DNA from: GWF2-38-69 sp037127655
GTDB lineage: Bacteria; Verrucomicrobiota; Lentisphaeria; Victivallales; GWF2-38-69
Assembly: GCA_037127655.1 (NCBI GenBank)
Contig: JBAXXY010000008.1
Coordinates: forward strand, 1-42,452
Length of the DNA: 42,452 bases
Direction: 5' to 3'
The notes beneath the pieces were generated by a model that ran no database searches, was not told where the DNA came from, and worked only from the letters and a program-made list of their open reading frames with translations. Both the position numbers and the translations under genes were made by a program. This document shows, piece after piece, positions 16,086-23,826 of the stretch; positions within the stretch are counted from its first letter, which is position 1, and every line of letters begins with the position of its first letter.

Positions 16086-17561
16086 ATGGCACATATAAAA
16101 GACAGCGCCTTAGAAAAAAGCCTTCAGCCACATGGGAAAAAAATCATAACCGCGTCTCATACTCTTAATCAATCGGAGCTTACTCCAAAGATATGGGGTT
16201 TGTGGCTGATAACAGGCGCGGGTTTCGCCCTGGACGGTTTTGACTTGTTTATAATAGGTATAGCTTTGCCTCTGCTTATGAAGCAATATACCATACTTGC
16301 AGAAAATCCTTTTCTGATAGGTTTCCTGGCCGCCGCCGCCCCAATCGGAGCAATTATCGGTGCCGCTGTCTTTGGAAGACTTACCGATACGCTGGGCAGA
16401 AAATTCATCCTGATACTAAATATGATTATTTTTATCATATTCTCGATTCTGTGCGCTGGCGCCTGGGATGTATGGTCACTGATATTCTTTAGGTTTATCG
16501 CCGGAATCGGTATCGGAGGAGAGTATCCTGTTAACTCCGCCTACATTGCCGAAATAATACCTAAAAAGCACAGAAAACAAATGCAGGTCGGTAACTTCTC
16601 GTTTCAGGCTGTCGGGGCAATTTTGGGTGCGCTGACCGGCGTAATAGTACTCGAGCTTATTCCACAAGTATGGACTTGGAGATTAATGCTTGGCATACCT
16701 GCTATAATTTCATTCATATTATTCTTTTTTAGGCTCAGTATGCCGGAAAGCTCAAAATGGTTAGCCACGCAAGGTAACCAGAAAGAAGCCGCTAAATCTC
16801 TCCAAACAATGACTGGAGACAAAGTAAAGCTTACTGAAATGAAAAAGAGGCCAAAAACCAACTTTACAGATATTTTCAAAAAAGACTACATAAAATTAAC
16901 TGTCCTATCAAGTGTTCCATGGTTTTTAATGGATGTGGCTTTTTACGGGATAGGGATCTTTACGCCAATCATATTGTCATCTCTGATAAAACACGCTCCA
17001 GAGAATTTTATCGAAAAAGATTTGCAGTCCATTAAAGGCGCTCTCTTTGTAGATAGTTTCCTTATAATCGGCATAATAATAGCTATCATCCTCGTTAAGA
17101 AGAGAGGAATGATAAGTTTGCAGATAAAGGGATTCTGGGGAATGGGTATAGGAATGCTTATCCTTATGACTACAGCTTATATAACCTATTTGCCTCTCTA
17201 TTATTTTTCTATTTTCGCAGGATTCACAATATTCTATCTGTGCCTTAATGCAGGACCAAACCCGATGACATTCCTTATCCCGGCAAAAGTTTATCCTACA
17301 GAGCTAAGAGCTACCGGGCATGGCTTTGCCGCAGCTTTTGCAAAGGCCGGAGCCACAATCGGGATAGTAATTCTCCCTTGGATGCAGGCAAAAATGGGTG
17401 TAACAAATCTTGTCTTCTTTATGGCTATTATATGCATAGCCGGAGCCTTGATCACACAACTCTTTGCCCACCTGATAATTGTTGACAAAGAACTCAAAAA
17501 GTATCAGAATATCCTTGACGGCGTCTTCACCAAAAAGCAGATGATGAATAGGAAGCTTTAG
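16086..17561 (+). CDS. MFS transporter, second of a tandem pair
   Basis: This 491-residue protein is a paralogue of the preceding gene, with the same signature motifs (GRLTDTLGRK, GGEYPVNSAYIAEIIPKKHR, PESSKWLATQG) and long identical stretches such as LCLNAGPNPMTFLIPA. Differences are concentrated in the N-terminal tail, the central loop and some membrane segments, as expected for duplicates that have drifted in substrate or affinity. It has about 12 membrane segments. GGAAAA lies a few bases before the ATG. The 115-base gap after the first copy has no terminator, so the two may be cotranscribed with the lipoprotein gene that follows, up to the terminator at 17963-17998. Confidence 0.88.
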   Translation: MAHIKDSALEKSLQPHGKKIITASHTLNQSELTPKIWGLWLITGAGFALDGFDLFIIGIALPLLMKQYTILAENPFLIGFLAAAAPIGAIIGAAVFGRLTDTLGRKFILILNMIIFIIFSILCAGAWDVWSLIFFRFIAGIGIGGEYPVNSAYIAEIIPKKHRKQMQVGNFSFQAVGAILGALTGVIVLELIPQVWTWRLMLGIPAIISFILFFFRLSMPESSKWLATQGNQKEAAKSLQTMTGDKVKLTEMKKRPKTNFTDIFKKDYIKLTVLSSVPWFLMDVAFYGIGIFTPIILSSLIKHAPENFIEKDLQSIKGALFVDSFLIIGIIIAIILVKKRGMISLQIKGFWGMGIGMLILMTTAYITYLPLYYFSIFAGFTIFYLCLNAGPNPMTFLIPAKVYPTELRATGHGFAAAFAKAGATIGIVILPWMQAKMGVTNLVFFMAIICIAGALITQLFAHLIIVDKELKKYQNILDGVFTKKQMMNRKL

Positions 17562-17629
17562 TTATTACTAACCATATATTTAGAATAATTTAACATTGCA
17601 TCATTAATCATATCACCATGGAGTAAAAA

Positions 17630-17947
17630 TTGAAAAAAGTAACAGTCTCAATCTTATCTTTAACTTTAGCCTCAGCCTGCCTTATGTTTTCCGGATGTTC
17701 TTATTTCTCATCCGCAAAGGCTCCAGAAGCCGCAATAACAGCACCAGCAGTTGTTGTTGTGCCATCACCTGATCAAAGTGTAGCTGTAGTTGAAGTTCAA
17801 GAAGTTGAAATGGAAGCAGTTGTAGTACCGGCTGATCCTGCAACAAATACAGATACTCAAGTGGTCATACAGGCAGTTGAAGTAGATGCAATAGGCATAG
17901 TCCCGGCGGCAGATGCATCAGCAGCAACTCCTGCAGTCCAGAAGTAA
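17630..17947 (+). CDS. Small Val/Glu/Ala-rich lipoprotein
   Basis: I do not recognise the family. The 105 residues start with a signal peptide (KK, a hydrophobic stretch, lipobox FSGC with C23), so it should be lipidated and anchored in a membrane. The rest has low complexity, with runs of Val, Ala, Glu, Pro and Asp (for example VVVVP, VVEVQEVEMEAVV), and looks extended. The start is a TTG at 17630 with GGAG 6 bases upstream; no ATG fits the signal peptide. It follows the two transporters closely and precedes a strong terminator, so it may be the last gene of that unit. Confidence 0.75.
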   Translation: MKKVTVSILSLTLASACLMFSGCSYFSSAKAPEAAITAPAVVVVPSPDQSVAVVEVQEVEMEAVVVPADPATNTDTQVVIQAVEVDAIGIVPAADASAATPAVQK

Positions 17948-17962
17948 CTTTCTTTGATATCT

Positions 17963-17998
17963 AAATCCCCCTTCTTCAAAACAGACGGGGGATTTTTT
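17963..17998 (+). terminator. Rho-independent terminator after the MFS-MFS-lipoprotein genes
   Basis: AAATCCCCC (17963-17971) pairs with GGGGGATTT (17987-17995), and T residues continue to 17998. It lies just after the lipoprotein stop codon, in the right orientation to end a plus-strand transcript. Confidence 0.85.
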
Positions 17999-18047
17999 GT
18001 GCCTGTTGTTTACTGCTTGGATTATAGTGAGCTTTTGTTTTGAGTTG

Positions 18048-18257
18048 CTTTAAGCTATTCATCTTATATGATTAGCTGTTTATGTTATCCCAAGAGCAAA
18101 TATTGTTATAGTACGAGCTTTTCATGTATGAGTACGAGCAATGTATGTTAGAGTGCTTCGTATATATGTTATTCCCCTTCGTAAGTATCCATAAGTACCT
18201 CGTATGATAACATACTTTCTTCGTCATATAGCATATACCATTCGTCTGATAACATAC
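18048..18257. repeat. Degenerate tandem array, ten units of 21 bp
   Basis: Ten units start at 18048 and every 21 bases after that. In each, positions 6-8 are AGC (first five units) or TCG (last five units). In most units the second half is a variant of TATGTTATA or GATAACATAC. The units at 18195 and 18237 share TGATAACATAC exactly. Spacing is constant with no one-base slips inside the array; a degenerate TTCGT at 18258 marks its right edge. On the minus strand the period equals seven codons and is open from 18266 to 18072. It lies in a 535-bp gap between a terminator and the MNT gene. I treat it as a repeat rather than a gene because there is no second copy or homologue to show coding. Confidence 0.65.
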
Positions 18258-18482
18258 TTCGTTCATAAGCGTCCATTTTTAGCCTATGCAAGACATTGAG
18301 TAGTTCTTCTATAAACAATAATAGCCAATGGCGATATTATAATGCTGGACAGCTCAGGTTGTTTATATGATATTTATTCTTAATGATTCGAAACTTGAAT
18401 TCCGGATTGCATCAAGATACAATTACGGGAAAATCTAAAAACTGTGGACTAACTTTACAGCATCTTGTTTCAGATTAACGCA
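18258..18482. other. Intergenic stretch upstream of the MNT-HEPN pair
   Basis: Nothing recognisable is coded here. It should contain the promoter of the following toxin-antitoxin-like pair, but I see no convincing promoter boxes and no inverted repeat of operator type. Confidence 0.4.
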
Positions 18483-18803
18483 ATGAATGACATTCATAAA
18501 ATATTAACTGACCTGAAAGACCATTTAAAAAGCAATTATGGTGATTCTGTGCATGAGGTCATTTTATTTGGTTCGCAAGCGCGCGGAGATTCCAAGGAAT
18601 ACTCTGATTATGATGTCCTGATTATGCTGGATAATGATTATACCGGAAGAGACGAGAATCGGATATTGGATTTATGCTATGACATTGATTTAAAATATAA
18701 CATACTGCTGGATGTTCATTTGTTATCAAAAAATGAGATGTCCTCCATTCGCGGCAGGCAATCTGTTTTTATTAATGCTTTGAAGTCAGGAATATTCGCA
18801 TGA
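18483..18803 (+). CDS. MNT-type minimal nucleotidyltransferase, partner of HEPN protein
   Basis: The 106-residue protein is a minimal nucleotidyltransferase. The polymerase-beta-type motif is complete: G30-S31 in LFGSQARG, then D42 and D44 in SDYDV, and a third acidic residue D77 in LLDVHLL. Relatives paired with HEPN proteins act as antitoxins by attaching AMP to the toxin. The start chosen is the ATG at 18483; a TTG at 18465 would add six residues. Neither has a good ribosome-binding site. Its stop codon overlaps the start of the HEPN gene in an ATGA. Confidence 0.85.
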   Translation: MNDIHKILTDLKDHLKSNYGDSVHEVILFGSQARGDSKEYSDYDVLIMLDNDYTGRDENRILDLCYDIDLKYNILLDVHLLSKNEMSSIRGRQSVFINALKSGIFA

Positions 18804-19201
18804 CAATTAAAGACGAAGACAGGAACAGCCTAATCAAATATCGGATTGAGCAGGCAGAAGAAACAATACTTGATGTCAAGTTACTGATTGATAACAACCG
18901 CCTACGGTCTGCAGTGAACAGGATTTATTACGGAATGTTCTATTCGTTATTGGCTCTTGGATTAGCTAATCAATACGAGACATCGAAACACGCTCAACTA
19001 ATCGGCTGGTTCAATAAGAATTTTATCCATCCAGGACTAATAGACTCAAAATACGGAAAAATAATCAACAAGGCCTTTAACCGGAGAACAAAAGGCGATT
19101 ATGATACTTTCGTAGAATTTGAGAAAGAACTTGTAACTGAAATGTCTCAAGAAATGCGCGAATTCATATCAGAAATAAAAGAACTCTTAAAGATTGAATA
19201 A
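18800..19201 (+). CDS. HEPN-domain protein, partner of MNT nucleotidyltransferase
   Basis: The 133-residue helical protein has the HEPN pattern: an N-terminal helix with RIEQAEETI, a second with AVNRIYYGMFYSLLAL (about 38-54), SKHAQLIGWFNKNFI (62-76) and a closing RRTKGDYDTF region (95-104). HEPN toxins of MNT/HEPN pairs are often RNases with an R-x(4-6)-H motif. No such Arg-His spacing exists anywhere in this sequence, so it may belong to the HEPN branch without RNase activity, or use other residues. It overlaps the upstream gene by 4 bases (ATGA), so the two are translationally coupled. I therefore call it a HEPN partner and not firmly a toxin. Confidence 0.82.
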   Translation: MTIKDEDRNSLIKYRIEQAEETILDVKLLIDNNRLRSAVNRIYYGMFYSLLALGLANQYETSKHAQLIGWFNKNFIHPGLIDSKYGKIINKAFNRRTKGDYDTFVEFEKELVTEMSQEMREFISEIKELLKIE

Positions 19202-19328
19202 TAACATCCCTATTCCGCTTATTCATTGAAATTGAAGTTAAGTTTTAATTTCTTTTACTGGTCAGGAGCCTGAATCTAGAAATCACCATGAACACTTTTG
19301 ACGATCAGACCGCCCAATACTGCTACTT

Positions 19329-20255
19329 TCATTGTTTTGTTGTTTTTCCATTCTGAAAGTATTTTATGGTGGCATCAAGCCCGGCGTCGAAGTCGCTGGA
19401 CATCTTATAGTTTGTGCTTAGAAGTTTATCAATATTCCCAAGTGAGTGCTTAATATCGCCGATCCGCTCGGGCAGATATTGGATTTTAGATTTTGAATTT
19501 GTTGAACTGATTATCTTCTCGGCAAGAGATTTTATAGTGGTCTGCCTTCCATAACCAGCATTATGAACTCCTGTTATTGCATTCTTTGCCAGATAGATAT
19601 TGGCTTTCGCAATATCTTTGACATAGATGAAGTCTCTGGTTTGTTCACCGTCTCCATATATTGTGATCGTTTCATTCTTAACGGCTTTAGATACAAATAT
19701 TGGAATAGCGGCGGCATAAGCGCTTTCAGGCGACTGTCTCGGGCCAAATACATTGAAGTATCTAAGACAGGCTGTTTTGAGTTTTCCTGTATCTCTGAAA
19801 ATACCGCAATAATACTCGCCGTCGAGTTTGCTCACAGCATAAGGGCTTTTGGGTTCTGGCGACAAAGTCTCTACTTTAGGTGAGATCGGATTGTCACCGT
19901 AAACCGCACAGGAACTGCTAAAACAGAGCATCTTAACCCCTGCTCTGGCCGCCTCTTCAAGAACAATCAGCATACCTCGGTTATTGATGTCAACGCACTC
20001 CAGAGGATTATCCATAGACTCAGGCACGCTAATCAATGCGGCAAGGTGAAAAACATAGTCAACCCCTGTCATGCATTTTCTGACAACTTCTCTATCTCTG
20101 ATATCGCCATTGACAAACTCAACTTTCAGTCTATCAAGGTTACTCAAATTACCTGACCTAAGATTATCAAGCGCAATTACTTCAGCTTCACTTTGAAGAG
20201 TTTCGACTATGTGACTTCCGATAAAACCCGCTCCGCCTGTTACTAATACTTTCAT
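19329..20255 (-). CDS. NAD-dependent sugar-nucleotide epimerase (GalE/WbpP-like)
   Basis: This extended short-chain dehydrogenase of 308 residues interconverts C4 epimers of UDP-sugars in its closest families. Motifs seen are the Rossmann TGGAGFIGSH (residues 6-15), FHLAA, SSSCAVYG, the catalytic pair Y139 and K143 in YAVSK, RYFNVFGPRQ and GDGEQTRDFIYV. The small residue after SSS and the RYFNVFGPRQ stretch are as in UDP-GlcNAc 4-epimerases, but substrate range is not certain. The start chosen is the ATG at 20255, because AGGGA lies 7 bases upstream; a TTG two codons earlier is too close. It is the third gene of the sugar operon, 9 bases after the kinase gene. Confidence 0.9.
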   Translation of the reverse strand: MKVLVTGGAGFIGSHIVETLQSEAEVIALDNLRSGNLSNLDRLKVEFVNGDIRDREVVRKCMTGVDYVFHLAALISVPESMDNPLECVDINNRGMLIVLEEAARAGVKMLCFSSSCAVYGDNPISPKVETLSPEPKSPYAVSKLDGEYYCGIFRDTGKLKTACLRYFNVFGPRQSPESAYAAAIPIFVSKAVKNETITIYGDGEQTRDFIYVKDIAKANIYLAKNAITGVHNAGYGRQTTIKSLAEKIISSTNSKSKIQYLPERIGDIKHSLGNIDKLLSTNYKMSSDFDAGLDATIKYFQNGKTTKQ

Positions 20256-20264
20256 ATTCAATCC

Positions 20265-21359
20265 CTAAAATTTGTCGATAAATTTACACATTTTATTCCA
20301 TTGCTTCTCTATTGAACTAATCAAAGCAAACTGAGTTCTTGTCCTGTCCAGATTATGTTTAGGCCTATGTATTTTGTAGTAGGTATCGCCATTTAAATAA
20401 TCTGCAAGAAATCTTACGCTTTGTTCGAAGGTAATTACATATCCGCCGTAAGGCAAACTCTCTATTTCTCCATTGGTCAGAAACCCCCTCGCCGAAGATA
20501 AAAATCCTTCAGTGATTGCCTCAAAAACATTGAATCTCATCTCCACTTTCGAAATATCAGTCTCATCTTCTGCCACAGGAGTCGTCATGGTTCTAATCAT
20601 ATCTCCGAAGTCATATGCGGAAAAACCTGGCATAACAAGATCAAGGTCAAGAACACAGATGGGTTCGTCTGTCTGAATATCAAAGAGTATGTTATTTAAC
20701 TTTGTATCATTGTGGACGATTCTTTCCGGGATCAATCCTTTTTTATGCATCTCCACTAGCGATGAGCATTTCTCTTTTCTTTCAAAAGCAAAATCTATTT
20801 CCTTTGCAACCTCTTTGCATCTCCCAACTGCGTCACTTTTTACAGCTTCTTCAAAAGCCTCAAACCTTTTAGGAGTGTTATGAAAGTTGGGAATAGTTTC
20901 TGCCAAAGATGCGCTCTTCAAGCCAAATAGTGATTTCTGAAATTCGCCGAAAGCTCTTGCCGTCTCGTAAGCGGCTTTGGCATCTCTTACTATCTCATAG
21001 CTCACTGCGCTTTCTATGCAGAAAAAGACACGCCAAAAATGCCGATTGGCATCTATATAATAGTAGTTACCATCATTGGCCTGAAGAGGGGTAAGACATC
21101 TTCTGCTGATGTCTTTGAATTTTCTGTAATATTCTTTCTGAAAGTTAGTTATCTTTACAATATTATCGGTGAGTTTATAAGGGTCTTTGAATATATTAGT
21201 GTTTATCTTCTGCAAAGCGTATGGGACGATTGTCCCTCCTTGGTTGAATAGGACTTTGAAAGTAGAATTAATATGCCCATTCCCAAGCCCGTCGGATTTT
21301 ACATAGTCGCCGTAAATCCTGAAATGCGACATTATTTCTTTGATGTCTCTATCGTACAT
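20265..21359 (-). CDS. Sugar kinase of the aminoglycoside-phosphotransferase fold, NahK-like
   Basis: The 364-residue protein has the kinase fold shared by choline kinases and aminoglycoside phosphotransferases. The Brenner-type loop is IVHNDTKLNNILFD (catalytic D218). The metal-binding segment is VLDLDLVMPG (D238, D240), followed by AYDFGDMIR. The N-terminus, with GNGHINSTFKV and ALQKIN, is like that of N-acetylhexosamine 1-kinase (NahK, about 360 residues), which phosphorylates GlcNAc or GalNAc at C1. The start is the ATG at 21359 with GGAG 7 bases upstream; a longer reading to 21446 would overlap the upstream gene and has no support. A REP-like hairpin lies between it and the upstream gene. 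Other sugars are possible substrates. Confidence 0.85.
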   Translation of the reverse strand: MYDRDIKEIMSHFRIYGDYVKSDGLGNGHINSTFKVLFNQGGTIVPYALQKINTNIFKDPYKLTDNIVKITNFQKEYYRKFKDISRRCLTPLQANDGNYYYIDANRHFWRVFFCIESAVSYEIVRDAKAAYETARAFGEFQKSLFGLKSASLAETIPNFHNTPKRFEAFEEAVKSDAVGRCKEVAKEIDFAFERKEKCSSLVEMHKKGLIPERIVHNDTKLNNILFDIQTDEPICVLDLDLVMPGFSAYDFGDMIRTMTTPVAEDETDISKVEMRFNVFEAITEGFLSSARGFLTNGEIESLPYGGYVITFEQSVRFLADYLNGDTYYKIHRPKHNLDRTRTQFALISSIEKQWNKMCKFIDKF

Positions 21360-21376
21360 AGTTTTCTCCAAACCGT

Positions 21377-21399
21377 ACCACGAGCGTCCCGCCCGTGGT
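21377..21399. repeat. REP-like hairpin inside the sugar operon
   Basis: ACCACG (21377-21382) and CGTGGT (21394-21399) pair around a GC-rich loop. It lies in the 52-base gap between the nucleotidyltransferase stop and the kinase start, so it would be in the transcript and could affect the relative amounts of the two messages. Its CCACGGGC-like arm resembles the hairpin at 2472-2491. Confidence 0.5.
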
Positions 21400-21411
21400 G
21401 AAGACGAATTA

Positions 21412-22317
21412 TTAATAAAGTTTAGATGGATAAATGCCACACTCAATCAAACTCTTAATCCTGCCGACCACTTCGGGTTTATCCTCCTTGTAAGTAATCC
21501 CAAACCATCTTTCTGGGCTCTCAAGGATTTTTACTTTGGCTTTATCTTGATTGATGAGAGTATCAACCACGCTTGGAATGTAAAATTCTGATTTTGAATT
21601 GCTGATGTTAGATTTAAGGAAGTCGGCAAACATATTCTCAAGATGACCAAAAATAGACTCGGTGAAACCCCACATGTTCATTGAAACAACTTCATTTCCT
21701 ATCAAAGCTTCATATTCCCCGTCTTCTTTCTGATACTTTGCCCCATTCTCTGAAGGTTCAATATGTGTAAGCTCCTCAACCTTTGATAAATAATTATCTT
21801 TGTCTTTCGTACAAACGCCCCTCGAGACATAACCAAATGCCGAGAGCGTATTCCTGAGGATGAAACCCGTCATGCAATAATTACAGAAGTCGGCATCGCC
21901 GGTCTCTCTTAAGTAAGAAGCGAGGAGGTCGAATGACCTCTTGCCATAGAAGTCATCGGCATTTATAACTGCAAACGCGCATCTGACCTGCTCTCTAGCC
22001 ATCAGAATAGCATGACCTGTACCCCAGGGTTTAACTCTATCCTCCGGGCATATAAATCCTTTTGGAAGTTTTGCTTTCTCTTGAAAAGCATATTCTACTT
22101 TTATAATTGATTTATATTTCTCTCCGATGACTCTCTTAAAATCAGCTTCAATATCATGACGAATAACGAAAACGACTTTATCAAAACCCGCCCTCGCTGC
22201 ATCATAAATAGAATAATCCATTATTGATTCGCCGCTCGGACCGACTGGGTCAATTTGTTTGAGTCCGCCGTAACGGCTTCCCATTCCTGCTGCAAGAACA
22301 ACTAAAGCCAATTCCAT
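21412..22317 (-). CDS. Sugar-1-phosphate nucleotidyltransferase
   Basis: The 301-residue enzyme of the NTP-transferase family would join a sugar 1-phosphate to UTP or another NTP to give an activated sugar. The nucleotide-binding signature is VLAAGMGSRYGGLKQ (residues 7-21), followed by PSGESIMDYSIYDA. The acidic pair that binds metal is in INADDFYG. GTGHAILMA is the base-contacting loop. It is the first gene of the three-gene operon, and in the Bifidobacterium lnp pathway an analogous enzyme acts between NahK and a GalE-like epimerase. GGAG lies 9 bases before the ATG. Whether it prefers HexNAc-1-phosphate, glucose-1-phosphate or both is not visible. Confidence 0.88.
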   Translation of the reverse strand: MELALVVLAAGMGSRYGGLKQIDPVGPSGESIMDYSIYDAARAGFDKVVFVIRHDIEADFKRVIGEKYKSIIKVEYAFQEKAKLPKGFICPEDRVKPWGTGHAILMAREQVRCAFAVINADDFYGKRSFDLLASYLRETGDADFCNYCMTGFILRNTLSAFGYVSRGVCTKDKDNYLSKVEELTHIEPSENGAKYQKEDGEYEALIGNEVVSMNMWGFTESIFGHLENMFADFLKSNISNSKSEFYIPSVVDTLINQDKAKVKILESPERWFGITYKEDKPEVVGRIKSLIECGIYPSKLY

Positions 22318-22443
22318 AAAACTATCTCCAAAATTTTTACCTCAATAATCAAAGGAAAATATTCATTTCAAGAAGATTATAAAGGAAACACAATGAAAGT
22401 GAGATAGAATCATCAAAAAGAATAAAATAAAATAAGCAAAATT

Positions 22444-23568
22444 ATGAAAATTGCAGTTATCGGGGCCGGTCATGCCGGAGTAACAGCTGCTCTTGAAGCT
22501 GCAAAGTTCGGAGCTGATGTCTCACTATTATCAGATGAAAATGCTCTCCCGTACTACAGACCTAAGATTACCAATGTCGCTTTCGGACAAGCAGAATCGG
22601 GCGAGATCTCAATTCACCCGTCTGAGTGGTATGATGAAAACAAAATCAAACTTGTTCTAAAGAGCAAAATTGAGAAAATTGATCCACAACATTGTTCTCT
22701 CTGGACTTCTTCTGGGCAACCTCTTCAATTTGACAAGATAATTATAACTACTGGGGCCTGTCCTATAATTCCAAAGTTCACTGAAGGAGCTATTCAAAAA
22801 GGATACGCCTCAACTTTATGGAATATAAAAGACTCCTTGCTCATAAGAGAAAAACTCAAAAATATAAAAGAACTTGCAATAATAGGCGGCGGCGTGATTG
22901 GAATTGAATGCGCTTTGAGAGCCTCAGATGTCGGTATTAAAGTTACAATCATAGAAAAAAGTGATGCCCTGATGCAGAAGAACCTGTCCATTAGAGGCTC
23001 ACAAGTATTGAAACAAGCGCTTCAAAATAAAGGGATAGAAACACTCACATCTACAACAGTCGAAAATATCACCCAGACAAATAACAAAGCTTCAATAAAA
23101 ACTGAAGAAAAACTTCTGTTTTTTGATCACATCATTCTAAGCATAGGTTGTTTGCCTAATGCAGGCTTTATTCAGGCAAACGGCGTTTATGTAAACAATT
23201 ACATGGCATCTAATTTACCCAATATTTACTCTGCAGGAGATTCAGCCGTTGTTGAGTCAGCTATTGCTCCTTTCTCCGTCCTCAACGCAATCAACCAGGG
23301 CAAAATTGCCGGGTATAATGCCTCTACTTCAAATAGCCCTATTAAGTTCCAAAACTCTCCTGCCACAGTTGATATAAAGTACAATGATTTCGAACTTCAC
23401 GCCGTTGGCTATTCAACGGAGTCGCTTCTGAAAAACGAATCAGTGCTGGAAGAAAATGGTAATATTTACAGAAGCATACTTAGAGATACAAACTCCATCT
23501 TAGGCATCCAGATGATTGGCTCTTCAAAGGACTTCAACCTCTATAGAAAACAGCTCAAGACTATCTAA
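22444..23568 (+). CDS. FAD-dependent NAD(P)H oxidoreductase (rubredoxin/NADH reductase type)
   Basis: The 374-residue flavoprotein belongs to the pyridine nucleotide-disulfide oxidoreductase family. The FAD-binding Rossmann motif is at the extreme N-terminus, VIGAGHAGVTAALEAA. LPYYRPKI is typical of rubredoxin and nitrite reductase-type members. The NAD(P)-binding motif is IIGGGVIGIECALRA, and the second FAD motif is NIYSAGDSAV. There is no redox-active CxxxxC pair, so electrons would go to an external acceptor such as rubredoxin, or to oxygen. It stands alone, divergent from the sugar operon. Its last 45 bases overlap, tail to tail, a small gene on the other strand. The electron partner is unknown. 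Confidence 0.88.
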   Translation: MKIAVIGAGHAGVTAALEAAKFGADVSLLSDENALPYYRPKITNVAFGQAESGEISIHPSEWYDENKIKLVLKSKIEKIDPQHCSLWTSSGQPLQFDKIIITTGACPIIPKFTEGAIQKGYASTLWNIKDSLLIREKLKNIKELAIIGGGVIGIECALRASDVGIKVTIIEKSDALMQKNLSIRGSQVLKQALQNKGIETLTSTTVENITQTNNKASIKTEEKLLFFDHIILSIGCLPNAGFIQANGVYVNNYMASNLPNIYSAGDSAVVESAIAPFSVLNAINQGKIAGYNASTSNSPIKFQNSPATVDIKYNDFELHAVGYSTESLLKNESVLEENGNIYRSILRDTNSILGIQMIGSSKDFNLYRKQLKTI

Positions 23569-23712
23569 ATCTTTGTTATCTTCAGTGGGATCGCTCTTTC
23601 TTGAATAAGACTTTTTGCTTTTGAATGCTTTTTGCGGCGGCGGCAAATCCTTCCGTTTTTTCAAAAGTATTTCATTCAACGACAAGGTTTTCTTTTTACG
23701 ATCTGTATTCAT
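23524..23712 (-). CDS. Small basic hypothetical protein
   Basis: I do not recognise it. The 62 residues are rich in Lys, Ser and Asp, with KKRKDLPPPQK in the middle and an acidic C-terminal third, and should be largely disordered; there is no signal peptide or membrane segment. What argues for a real gene is AAAGGAG about 10 bases before the ATG, one of the best ribosome-binding sites in the window. Its 3' end overlaps the last 45 bases of the oxidoreductase on the opposite strand. The overlap and lack of known family keep confidence moderate. Confidence 0.5.
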   Translation of the reverse strand: MNTDRKKKTLSLNEILLKKRKDLPPPQKAFKSKKSYSRKSDPTEDNKDLDSLELFSIEVEVL

Positions 23713-23826
23713 TTCGTTAATTCTCCTTTAACATAGGTTTAATTTCTTTAGTAAAAACTTCAAGTGGAGTTTATGTTTTGCCAGATATGCTATAACCAAG
23801 TATCTGAATAGTAACGGGAGAGAAAT

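Noticed and set aside
18072..18266. 64-residue minus-strand frame over the 21-bp array, considered as a gene
   Set aside because: The period of 21 makes a long open frame easy once one unit lacks stops. The start has only a weak GGA upstream, and no homologue is known to me. Kept as a repeat feature and as a finding, not as a gene.
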